Below are positions 17,669 through 23,472 of a stretch of DNA of 34,179 nt, one piece after another. The stretch covers positions 1 through 34,179 of the forward strand of contig JBDKVA010000197.1 in the NCBI GenBank assembly GCA_039679375.1. The letters run 5' to 3'. Every line of letters starts with the position of its first letter. Within the stretch, counting starts at the first letter, position 1. The translations under genes and the position numbers were made by a program. A model generated the notes under the pieces. It was not told the origin of the DNA and did not search any database. It was given only the letters and a program-made list of their open reading frames with translations. The stretch comes from JBDKVA01 sp039679375. Its GTDB lineage: Bacteria; Bacillota; Clostridia; Acetivibrionales; DTU013.

Positions 17669-17713
17669 TGGTGCGCCCGAGACGATTCGAACGTCCGGCC
17701 TGCGGTTTAGGAA
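17669..17713 (-). other. Attachment site: 3' part of tRNA-Arg(CCU) at the prophage left end (copy B)
   Basis: Minus-strand reading gives TTCCTAA (anticodon CCT), stem ACCGC, a 5-nt variable loop, T stem GGACG / CGTCT with TTCGAAT loop, acceptor CGGGCGC, A and CCA. The sequence right of 17713 cannot supply the 5' half (no GCGGT anticodon strand), so the gene is split here. The integrase gene begins 134 bp away. The intact tRNA should lie at the far, unseen end of the element, with its 3' end supplied by the element. Confidence 0.82.
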
Positions 17714-17846
17714 TTTGACGGTATTTTTAAGAAATCCATGCAAACCTACGTAAAAGCGGCTTTTATTTTTTGCCTATTTTGTATGTGTTGCCTGCAAAGC
17801 TTGATTTTTCGTTTTGTGTGCCCTCATATGTGCCCCAAAATGTGCC

Positions 17847-19088
17847 CTAAATTTTTCGCAATCTGTAGACCTTTTTATGCTTGATTTCTGGATTAAACTC
17901 CTTTTCCATTGCAGCCGCTACGGCCTTTTCTTTGGACGCCAGCATATGCGAGTATGTATTAAGAAAAGTCTCTTTACGGGCATGTCCAAGCCGACCAGCT
18001 CCTGTCACCACATCAAAATGCAATACTGAGGTTATAATGGAAGCATTGGTGTGTCTAATGCCATGAAATTTAATATGGGGCAAGCCGTTTCTATTAAGGA
18101 ATTTGGGCCACCATTTGGTGGGCGTATCCGGATGTATCGGTGCCCCATTAGCCTGGATAAAAAGCTTATCGTTTTCATAAAGAAGTTTTCCCTGCCTTCG
18201 CTTTTTCTCTTTGTATTTTTTCTGCTCTGTATAATATAACCTGAGAAGCTGCATTACAAAGTGAGGCATAGTCGTAGCTCTTTTTGATTTTTTGGTTTTT
18301 GGTGTATCTTCATATACGCCATCTTCAACAGTATAATTTAAAGTTTTATTTGTATTCACAGTGTCATTGATAAAATCAACATCTGTCCAATCCAGACCTG
18401 TCACTTCTCCGCGTCTCTGGCCAGAGAATGTATCAAGTAAAACCATAGCCTGATATTTCAGCTTTTCTTTGCTTAGAGCTATCATTACCTGCTTGATTTG
18501 ATCTTCTTCCAGGAATGCTGCTTCAGCTTCTTCTACGTCTGGCGGATCCGCTTTTTTGGCAGGGTTCTCTTTAAGATAATTCCATTTGACTGCCTTACCA
18601 AGTATAGATGATATAAGATCATGGTGTGCTTCTATTGTCCTGGCATCCAGATATGCGGTTTTTGTCTCCCCTGTTTTTGTCGTGTTTATAATGGGTGTCT
18701 CTTCGAGCTGTTTGTAAAGTTTGTTTAAATGTGTAGGTCCGAGCTTTTTTATTCTAATACTGCCGATGCCGTCGTAGATTCTTGATGTAAGCATACCTTT
18801 ATATCGCGCCAGCGTCTTCTTTTTCAGTTTTCTCTCAGCATAGTCTGGTAACCATACAGTCTCGGTAAACTGCTTAAAGGTCATATTGCAATTAGATACT
18901 TTACTCTCCGAAACAGCAGTAACAAATCTAGCAAGCTCGATTTGCACTTCTCTTGGGGGTTCTCCGTCGTCGTTTGGCGGGGTATCACATCTAATATTTT
19001 CACTAAAAACTTCACGATTTTTTCCAGAACCTTTACTTATACGCATTCTATATCTGCCATTACCGAGATATTCAACACTTCCAGCCAT
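17847..19088 (-). CDS. int: Tyrosine-type site-specific integrase
   Basis: 413 residues. The N-terminal arm-type DNA-binding part is followed by the SAM-like core-binding domain (about 70-170) and the catalytic domain. Catalytic residues are visible: Arg225 in 'FSGQRRGEV', His342 and Arg345 in 'HGIRHTNAS', His369 in 'GHARKETF', and nucleophile Tyr379 in 'LNTYSHM'. The set is complete, so the enzyme should be active. It reads toward the att site at 17669-17713, the standard place for a tRNA-targeting prophage integrase. Confidence 0.96.
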   Translation of the reverse strand: MAGSVEYLGNGRYRMRISKGSGKNREVFSENIRCDTPPNDDGEPPREVQIELARFVTAVSESKVSNCNMTFKQFTETVWLPDYAERKLKKKTLARYKGMLTSRIYDGIGSIRIKKLGPTHLNKLYKQLEETPIINTTKTGETKTAYLDARTIEAHHDLISSILGKAVKWNYLKENPAKKADPPDVEEAEAAFLEEDQIKQVMIALSKEKLKYQAMVLLDTFSGQRRGEVTGLDWTDVDFINDTVNTNKTLNYTVEDGVYEDTPKTKKSKRATTMPHFVMQLLRLYYTEQKKYKEKKRRQGKLLYENDKLFIQANGAPIHPDTPTKWWPKFLNRNGLPHIKFHGIRHTNASIITSVLHFDVVTGAGRLGHARKETFLNTYSHMLASKEKAVAAAMEKEFNPEIKHKKVYRLRKI

Positions 19089-19101
19089 ACTGTATACCTC
19101 C

Positions 19102-19635
19102 CTATTCCTTTCTATCCTGTTTCATTTTCCGGAAGGTTTCTAGAAAAGCCTTTACTGCGGCCTTTTCATCATCCGTAAGTGGACCATTCTGACCGTCTGA
19201 ACGACAATCAACAAGAGCGTTATTCATATCTTCTTCTGTGATTGAATTTAATGTTTTTTTAAATTCTGCTTCATTTTCTTCACAGAGTTTCTCGGTTTTG
19301 TACTGTTCTTCCATCTCCGATAAATAATTAGGACTACTTTTATGCTTCTCGGAATTAATATATTCTTCAGTTTGTGCATAATCTAGTTCGTATTGAAGAT
19401 CCTCATGCGATTCTCCAAAAAAACTAAATGGAACTTCGCAAACTTTTGATATTTTATTTAGCAATACATAATTTGGATAAGTTCTTCCATGTTCAATATC
19501 TCCAATGTAACCCCGCGAAATATTTAAATCTTTTGCAAGCATTTCTTGCGTGTATTTTCTTCCTATTTTTTGAGACTTTAATTTTCGCGCCTCCTTTATT
19601 AACATACCTAAATGTTTTTTTGACAAAACCATCAT
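19102..19635 (-). CDS. XRE-family phage repressor
   Basis: 177 residues. The N-terminal helix-turn-helix is 'YTQEMLAKDLNISRGYIGDI', followed by 'EHGRTYPNYVLLNKISKVCE'. The C-terminal part is charged and helical with no visible peptidase catalytic dyad, so it is not a LexA/CI-type self-cleaving repressor. ATG 19635 has AAAGGAG 6 bases upstream (a TTG at 19638 is in frame). Divergent from the cro-like gene, with operator-like palindromes between them; 13 bp before the integrase, so one lysogenic operon is likely. Confidence 0.9.
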   Translation of the reverse strand: MMVLSKKHLGMLIKEARKLKSQKIGRKYTQEMLAKDLNISRGYIGDIEHGRTYPNYVLLNKISKVCEVPFSFFGESHEDLQYELDYAQTEEYINSEKHKSSPNYLSEMEEQYKTEKLCEENEAEFKKTLNSITEEDMNNALVDCRSDGQNGPLTDDEKAAVKAFLETFRKMKQDRKE

Positions 19636-19651
19636 CAAGCACTCCTTTCAT

Positions 19652-19687
19652 TAACGTAATTATACGTCAATGACGTAAACGTGTCAA
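19652..19687 (-). promoter_or_regulatory. Repressor promoter with two overlapping operator-like sites
   Basis: On the minus strand TTGACA (19682-19687) and TATAAT (19659-19664) are separated by exactly 17 bp, a perfect consensus promoter. TAACGTAATTATACGTCA (19652-19669) overlaps the -10, and TGACGTAAACGTGTCA (19671-19686) covers the spacer and -35. Both contain the TGACGT/ACGTCA half-site, so the repressor likely controls its own gene. Confidence 0.85.
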
Positions 19688-19752
19688 TAATATTGCGTAA
19701 AAATGAAGTTGATATACGTGATGAAGAGACAAATTGATTATATGAATAAATA

Positions 19753-19832
19753 TGACGTAATATTACTTCAAATGTTGTTTGATAAGGACGTATCCTGATG
19801 ATATATTATAAATATGACGTAAATTTACTTCA
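19753..19832 (+). promoter_or_regulatory. Early (cro-side) promoter and two operator palindromes
   Basis: TGACGTAATATTACTTCA (19753-19770) and TGACGTAAATTTACTTCA (19815-19832) are 18-bp near-perfect palindromes with the same outer sequence. Between them TTGATA (19779-19784) and TATATT (19802-19807) form a promoter with 17-bp spacing. The second operator falls at the predicted start of transcription, so binding there would block early genes. Confidence 0.78.
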
Positions 19833-19854
19833 ATATATGGGGGTGAAAAAATTG

Positions 19855-20094
19855 ATGGATGTCATTACCCTTCCGTGGTACAAAAAACTTAAGCATTTGA
19901 GAATTGAAAAGGGTTGGTCACAATATGAAGCAGCAGACCATTGTGGAACAAATCAAAAAAACTATTGGAATTGGGAAAACAACAAAACTTATCCGACTAA
20001 AATTTTTAGAAAATCAATAGCTTCGGCGTTTGGTGTTCTTGTGAATGAAATATTCCAAGAATCAGACAAGAAGGCAGGTATTAAAAATGATTGA
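19855..20094 (+). CDS. Small XRE-family Cro-like regulator
   Basis: 79 residues, essentially one helix-turn-helix ('RIEKGWSQYEAADHCGTNQK' then 'NYWNWENNKTYPTK'). ATG 19855 is chosen over the upstream in-frame ATG 19798 because GGGGGTGA lies 8-9 bases before it, and 19798 lies inside the promoter. Divergent to the repressor across shared operators, it is the likely lytic-side antagonist and first gene of the early operon. Confidence 0.87.
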   Translation: MDVITLPWYKKLKHLRIEKGWSQYEAADHCGTNQKNYWNWENNKTYPTKIFRKSIASAFGVLVNEIFQESDKKAGIKND

Positions 20095-20335
20095 CGCCAG
20101 TAACGTAACCATAAAAAAGCCTATCCTATGGAATGCCAAGACAGCGGCAGAATATCTAGGCATAAGCTACTGGTCAATGACTGAACTGGCCCGTAAAAAG
20201 AAAATCCTTTTTGTGCCAATAGGAGATAGACCGCATTTTCGTAAAGAAACTCTTGATCAGTGGGTAAGTGATCAGGAAAAAGCATCCGCAAAACCAGAAA
20301 CAAATAGATTCGGCATCCATAAAATTAAAGAATAA
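20087..20335 (+). CDS. Excisionase-like MerR/HTH_17 DNA-binding protein
   Basis: 82 residues. 'LWNAKTAAEYLGISYWSMTE' is the winged-helix HTH_17 entry, followed by 'GDRPHFRKETLDQWVSDQE', the typical 'R.F....L..W' ending of excisionases. It overlaps the stop of the cro-like gene by 8 bp. Likely role: recombination directionality factor for the integrase, or an early regulator. Confidence 0.82.
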   Translation: MIDASNVTIKKPILWNAKTAAEYLGISYWSMTELARKKKILFVPIGDRPHFRKETLDQWVSDQEKASAKPETNRFGIHKIKE

Positions 20336-20353
20336 GAAGGAAGTAATTATAAA

Positions 20354-20647
20354 ATGTTATACAAATACAGTACCTTCCAGGAAGGCTTCACGGAAGAGAT
20401 ATCAGTTACAGATCGGCAGGAGTGCCACATCGATCACATAATGTTTAGTAAAGGTCTTATATCCAAGATCGTGATTTGTGCTTATAAATTCGACGAAAGA
20501 ATTTCGGTACATATCTCATTGCATATGGGTAATTTGAAACTCGCAACAATTGTTACTTACGAAGATTTTGTTATTGAATATCGATCGCTCGGAAATGAAA
20601 AAGACCATTGTCTTACATTATGTAAGGCAAAAGATTATGACAAATAA
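20354..20647 (+). CDS. Hypothetical phage protein (97 aa)
   Basis: I do not recognise this family. It is a small, soluble, mixed alpha/beta-looking protein with four cysteines that form no zinc motif and no membrane segment. AGAAGGAAG lies 10 bases before the ATG, and it is co-directional 18 bp after the excisionase-like gene, so it is likely expressed in the early operon. Confidence 0.6.
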   Translation: MLYKYSTFQEGFTEEISVTDRQECHIDHIMFSKGLISKIVICAYKFDERISVHISLHMGNLKLATIVTYEDFVIEYRSLGNEKDHCLTLCKAKDYDK

Positions 20648-20700
20648 TCTCTGAGCGGAATTGATTACTCCGAATGATTACAGGAAGGCAGGTGAGAAGA

Positions 20701-20850
20701 ATGGAGAAAAGCAAAAAACTGTTGACAGAAAAAGACACACAGAAGTGTCCAGTGTGTCAATATGAGCAGCCATTACATTATAATTTTTGCATTAAATGTT
20801 CAAAGCAGCTAAAGGAAAACCCTGTTATTTTGGATTACAGTTCTCCTTAG
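20701..20850 (+). CDS. Zinc-ribbon miniprotein (49 aa)
   Basis: A short ORF with GGTGAGAAG just upstream. It reads MEKSKK... with 'CPVCQYEQPLHYNFCIKCSK', a CxxC-13-CxxC-like zinc ribbon. The last 26 bp overlap the tail of the opposite-strand zinc-ribbon gene. Function unknown; such ribbons bind nucleic acid or protein. Confidence 0.65.
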   Translation: MEKSKKLLTEKDTQKCPVCQYEQPLHYNFCIKCSKQLKENPVILDYSSP

Positions 20851-21061
20851 GTTTGATATATCCCTTTTGGAGAAATTCTGATTCATGGCCGCATAAATGA
20901 CAATAACAGAAGTCGGATTCAATATATATGGGCGCATCATCATCCTGGGTATTAAGAGTACAAGATGCATTAGTACAGTAATTATATAGAGCAGCACCGC
21001 AATTATGGCAATATATGGCGTTGTCCTGGTGATCAGCACAATTGCATTTTATACAGTTCAA
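20825..21061 (-). CDS. Opposite-strand multi-zinc-ribbon protein
   Basis: About 78 residues with four CxxC knuckles: 'CIKC', 'CHNC', 'CTNASC' and 'CHLC', enough for two zinc ribbons. I chose TTG 21061 because GGGGAGGTG lies about 6 bases upstream; GTG 21070 overlaps that site. TAATAT with a TGG extension at 21086-21094 (minus strand) may be its promoter. It is the only gene on this strand inside the early operon, which suggests independent, perhaps lysogenic, expression. Confidence 0.65.
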   Translation of the reverse strand: MNCIKCNCADHQDNAIYCHNCGAALYNYCTNASCTLNTQDDDAPIYIESDFCYCHLCGHESEFLQKGYIKPKENCNPK

Positions 21062-21125
21062 CGTATTCACCTCCCCAACAAGATATTACCATAACATGAC
21101 GGTGAGGTAAAGAAAGGTGATAAAC

Positions 21126-21467
21126 ATGTTAGTTCAGACATTTCCAAAAGCAAAAGTTAAGAAGCACAGGCCATTATACAACCACAGGCCTACTGCAAAT
21201 GATATTTGCCGTAAGTGCGGAACTGCTTATGCTCAGACGCATGAAGTTTTTGAGGGGACAGGCCGGAGGCAGCTTTCTATTAAGTATGGTATGCAGGTAA
21301 AGCTTTGCTGGAAATGTCATGCCGAGGTCCCTAATGATCCATTGTTCGATCTATCTCTGAAGAGGGAGTATCAGCACAAGTTTGAAAGGAAGTACGGACA
21401 TGTTGCTTTTATGCTGACCTTCGGAAGGGATTATCTTTCTATAAATACTGAGCCTTTGCAGGCGTAA
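21126..21467 (+). CDS. Phage zinc-binding protein of the 'HEVF-G' type
   Basis: About 113 residues. It has 'CRKCGTAYAQTHEVFEGTGR', then 'SIKYGMQVKLCWKCHAEVP' and a helical tail 'KREYQHKFERKYG..FMLTFGRDYL'. This pattern, two Cys pairs with conserved HE and HxE-like positions, recurs in Firmicute phages and looks HNH-nuclease-like, but I cannot place the catalytic residues with confidence. ATG 21126 is preferred (AAAGGTGA upstream) over GTG 21117. Confidence 0.7.
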   Translation: MLVQTFPKAKVKKHRPLYNHRPTANDICRKCGTAYAQTHEVFEGTGRRQLSIKYGMQVKLCWKCHAEVPNDPLFDLSLKREYQHKFERKYGHVAFMLTFGRDYLSINTEPLQA

Positions 21468-21484
21468 GAGAGGAGGGAAATGAT

Positions 21485-21769
21485 ATGTTATCAGAAAGAA
21501 TGGGACTAACTCAAGCAAACTGCGCGGTTACACCACCGGAAATACAACTGAGGGATAAGGCGGATGAATTGGCGGGTTTAATCGAAAAGGCAAATGACTT
21601 CGCGGAATCCATTGAGGACAAGCTGTTTGGAGGAGTAAGCCAAAGTACAAATTCAGGATGCTCGGATAAACCGTGCCCGCCGCAAAATGTACGGTATGGT
21701 TTAGACAGGTCACACATTGCGATTGGCAATTTACTCAGCAGGCTTGACGGCATTAATTCCAGGCTGTAA
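21485..21769 (+). CDS. Hypothetical helical protein next to the counter-defence genes (94 aa)
   Basis: Not recognised. Residues about 18-50 ('EIQLRDKADELAGLIEKAND' and on) and 70-94 are predicted helices separated by a Ser/Cys/Pro-rich loop, giving a helical-hairpin shape. AGGAGGG lies just upstream of the ATG. The gene sits directly before the first GC-rich hairpin repeat that flanks tad1. The position makes a counter-defence role plausible, but the sequence does not show it. Confidence 0.6.
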   Translation: MLSERMGLTQANCAVTPPEIQLRDKADELAGLIEKANDFAESIEDKLFGGVSQSTNSGCSDKPCPPQNVRYGLDRSHIAIGNLLSRLDGINSRL

Positions 21770-21775
21770 ACGCAT

Positions 21776-21815
21776 GGCGGAGCGCATCCGCCCCAGCCAA
21801 GAGGCAAATAAATTA
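21776..21815 (+). repeat. Hairpin-containing direct repeat, copy 1 (before tad1)
   Basis: GGCGGA-GCGCA-TCCGCC forms a 6-bp GC hairpin, followed by CCAGCC and GGCAAATAAATTA. It matches 22211-22250 at 37 of 40 positions; the only changes are three bases after CCAGCC. It lies in the leader of tad1, 16 bases before its start. Confidence 0.85.
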
Positions 21816-21831
21816 CAGGGGGGTAAAGTCA

Positions 21832-22203
21832 TTGGAAAAATTATCAACAATCCAAAAGAGGGAAAATCTGAACACGGTATTTGTTTTGGATGAAAAAGGC
21901 AACGGCGGAGCCAATCATAGGTATTCCATTGTAAACAGAGAGATTGAAGATGGTGGATATAAGGAATACGCCTTGATTCAGTTCCAGAACGGCGCAAGGA
22001 AACTTGAGGATTCAATCCATGGAGTGCTTGACACAGATTTGCTTGAAATTGTAAGGCATAGGCTGTCCTGTTTTCAGCAAGGGCCTTTTTCAACCAGGGA
22101 GAATGCTGTCGCCCTTACCCACATCGAACAGGCTCTTTTATGGATGAATAAGAGAGTCGAGGACAGGATTGAAAGGAACGTTCTAGGCACAAACAATAAG
22201 TAG
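21832..22203 (+). CDS. tad1: Tad1-like anti-Thoeris/anti-CBASS signal-sequestering protein
   Basis: 123 residues. The N-terminal half has 'VFVLDEKGNGGANHRYSI' and 'FQNGARKLED'. The C-terminal half (about 66-118) matches the Acb2/Tad1 hairpin pattern: 'DLLEIVRHRLSCFQQGPF', 'RENAVALTHIEQALLWMNKR' and the ending 'IERNVLGT'. Known Tad1 proteins form hexamers that bind the Thoeris signal (cyclic ADP-ribose isomers) and in some cases CBASS nucleotides, so the effector is not triggered. Start is TTG with GGGGGGT about 8 bases upstream. Flanked on both sides by near-identical hairpin repeats; followed by tad2. Named by pattern recognition, not alignment. Confidence 0.75.
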   Translation: MEKLSTIQKRENLNTVFVLDEKGNGGANHRYSIVNREIEDGGYKEYALIQFQNGARKLEDSIHGVLDTDLLEIVRHRLSCFQQGPFSTRENAVALTHIEQALLWMNKRVEDRIERNVLGTNNK

Positions 22204-22210
22204 CACGTCC

Positions 22211-22250
22211 GGCGGAGCGCATCCGCCCCAGCCGTAAGGCAAATAAATTA
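22211..22250 (+). repeat. Hairpin-containing direct repeat, copy 2 (between tad1 and tad2)
   Basis: Same hairpin GGCGGA-GCGCA-TCCGCC and the same GGCAAATAAATTA tail as copy 1. The ribosome binding site of tad2 (TTGGAGG) follows directly, so each counter-defence gene carries the same leader module. Confidence 0.85.
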
Positions 22251-22263
22251 TTGGAGGTTTTTT

Positions 22264-22737
22264 ATGAATGATTGTACAGGAGCAAGACTAACCGGCTGCG
22301 GTGGAGCACCAACTCCGATGCAGAAATACATCGGCACAAAAATCGTTTTTGCTGAGCCGGCAACCAAAGGGAAGTGTTACAAAGGTCCTGAAATGATGAG
22401 TAGCGAACAGGCTGCGGAGCCTGGATACAAGGTTGTTTATCCGGATGGATACGAAAGCTGGTCCCCGAAAGCAGCATTTGAGCAAGCATACAGACCGACT
22501 GATGGGATGACGTTTGGGCTTGCACTGGAAGCAATGAAAGTAGGAAAGAAGTGTGCTCGTCCCGGCTGGAATGGAAAAGGCATGTATCTACAGGCGCAAT
22601 TTCCTGATGAGCACAGCAAAATGACTTTTCCGTATCTTTACATGACGATTCCTGATTGTACAGAGGGTCTGCGTAGATTGCCATGGCAACCCGCACAGGT
22701 TGATCTATTTTCCGATGATTGGATGATTATTTACTAA
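22264..22737 (+). CDS. tad2: Two-domain Tad2 (DUF2829) anti-Thoeris protein
   Basis: 157 residues. Residues about 82-157 are a full DUF2829/Tad2 domain: 'MTFGLALEAMKVGKKCARPG', 'WNGKGMYL', 'YLYMTIPDC' and the closing 'DLFSDDWMIIY'. Residues about 20-78 ('KYIGTKIVFAEPATKGK', then 'GYKVVYPDGYESWSPKAAFE') form an extra domain seen in some longer DUF2829 proteins. Tad2 is known to form tetramers that sequester a Thoeris signal, and some homologues bind cyclic dinucleotides. GGAGG lies 6 bases before the ATG. It follows tad1 and a repeat leader; another hairpin follows it. Confidence 0.88.
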   Translation: MNDCTGARLTGCGGAPTPMQKYIGTKIVFAEPATKGKCYKGPEMMSSEQAAEPGYKVVYPDGYESWSPKAAFEQAYRPTDGMTFGLALEAMKVGKKCARPGWNGKGMYLQAQFPDEHSKMTFPYLYMTIPDCTEGLRRLPWQPAQVDLFSDDWMIIY

Positions 22738-22744
22738 TAGCCCG

Positions 22745-22761
22745 CTCGGAGCATATCCGAG
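22745..22761 (+). other. Hairpin after tad2 (third, diverged copy of the motif)
   Basis: CTCGGA-GCATA-TCCGAG has the same 6-5-6 geometry as the two hairpins around tad1 and is followed by CCCA and an AT-rich tail. It may mark the right border of the cassette, or act as a weak terminator. Confidence 0.6.
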
Positions 22762-22821
22762 CCCAATTATTATTCTATTTCGACCATGTAAAGAGATTAT
22801 TCCATAAAGAAAGGCTGTACC

Positions 22822-23088
22822 ATGGTTTACCTAATACATTTTGATAAAAAGTACAAGCACGCACAGCACTATATAGGCTACACAGACGATCTTGATAGAC
22901 GGATGTATGAACACGAATTAGGCAGTAAAGGAGCTAGGTTGTTGCAGGTAGTCCGGGATGCAGGTATTAACTTTAAAGTTGTGCGCACTTGGCCTGAAGG
23001 GGATAGAAGCTTCGAACGGCGTTTGCATAATAGGAAAAAGAGCAGCCAACTATGTCCTATTTGCCGGAAGGCTGCAGCTCAGAGGTGA
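22822..23088 (+). CDS. GIY-YIG domain protein with C-terminal zinc knuckle
   Basis: 88 residues. GIY-YIG landmarks are 'VYLIHF' (strand 1), 'HYIGYTDDLDRRMYEH' with YIG at 17-19 and Arg26, and 'SFERRLHN' with the metal-binding Glu65 and Asn70. 'CPICRKAA' ends the protein as a half zinc knuckle. No DNA-binding domain is seen beyond the catalytic unit. Possible roles: small nuclease in recombination or host-DNA attack. GAAAGG lies upstream of the ATG. First gene after the Tad cassette. Confidence 0.85.
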   Translation: MVYLIHFDKKYKHAQHYIGYTDDLDRRMYEHELGSKGARLLQVVRDAGINFKVVRTWPEGDRSFERRLHNRKKSSQLCPICRKAAAQR

Positions 23089-23092
23089 GGTT

Positions 23093-23272
23093 ATGATCTG
23101 TTGTCCATATTATAAATACCATTGTGCCGGGCAAATAAGCTGCAAAAGGGGCCATGTAAGGCGGACGGCAGTGTTTAGATTGCCATATAAAAGGGACAAG
23201 CATATCCGGATGCACTGTATGAACAAATATACAAGATGCGACACGTATCAGAGATTGCAAGAGGATTGGTGA
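23093..23272 (+). CDS. Cys-rich zinc-binding miniprotein (59 aa)
   Basis: Short ORF with GAGGTGAGG directly upstream, overlapping in spacing with the previous gene (4 bp gap). Cys/His pattern 'CCPYYKYHCAGQISCKRGH' and 'HCMNKYTRCDTY' suggests one zinc site. Similar small proteins occur in clostridial phages; function unknown. Confidence 0.65.
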   Translation: MICCPYYKYHCAGQISCKRGHVRRTAVFRLPYKRDKHIRMHCMNKYTRCDTYQRLQEDW

Positions 23273-23286
23273 GAGGGGGCTTTCCA

Positions 23287-23463
23287 ATGGCAAGCAATGC
23301 GCAGATCATTGTTGTTTGGCTTATTACATGTGGATTATCTTTTGCACTTGGATGGCAAATTAGGGAGATATTTCGCGGACCCAGTGTAAGAAGATTTAAG
23401 CTAAAACGGCGCTATAAAAGACGTAGCAAAGTAATTAAATATAACTTTAATGCCAGGGCTTAA
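23287..23463 (+). CDS. Small single-pass membrane protein (58 aa)
   Basis: One hydrophobic helix ('AQIIVVWLITCGLSFALGW') followed by a very basic cytoplasmic tail ('RRFKLKRRYKRRSK'). ATG 23287 is chosen because GAGAGGGGG lies about 7 bases upstream; the longer in-frame ORF starts inside the previous gene. Function unknown. Confidence 0.6.
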   Translation: MASNAQIIVVWLITCGLSFALGWQIREIFRGPSVRRFKLKRRYKRRSKVIKYNFNARA

Positions 23464-23472
23464 GGTGATTGC

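Noticed and set aside
17669..17750. Intact tRNA-Arg gene at the prophage left end
   Set aside because: The sequence right of the anticodon loop does not pair with the anticodon 3' strand and contains no D arm; only the 3' part is present.
21511..22696. Minus-strand ORFs opposite the Tad genes
   Set aside because: They are shadows: no ribosome binding sites and no recognisable domains, while the plus strand has clear families and signals.
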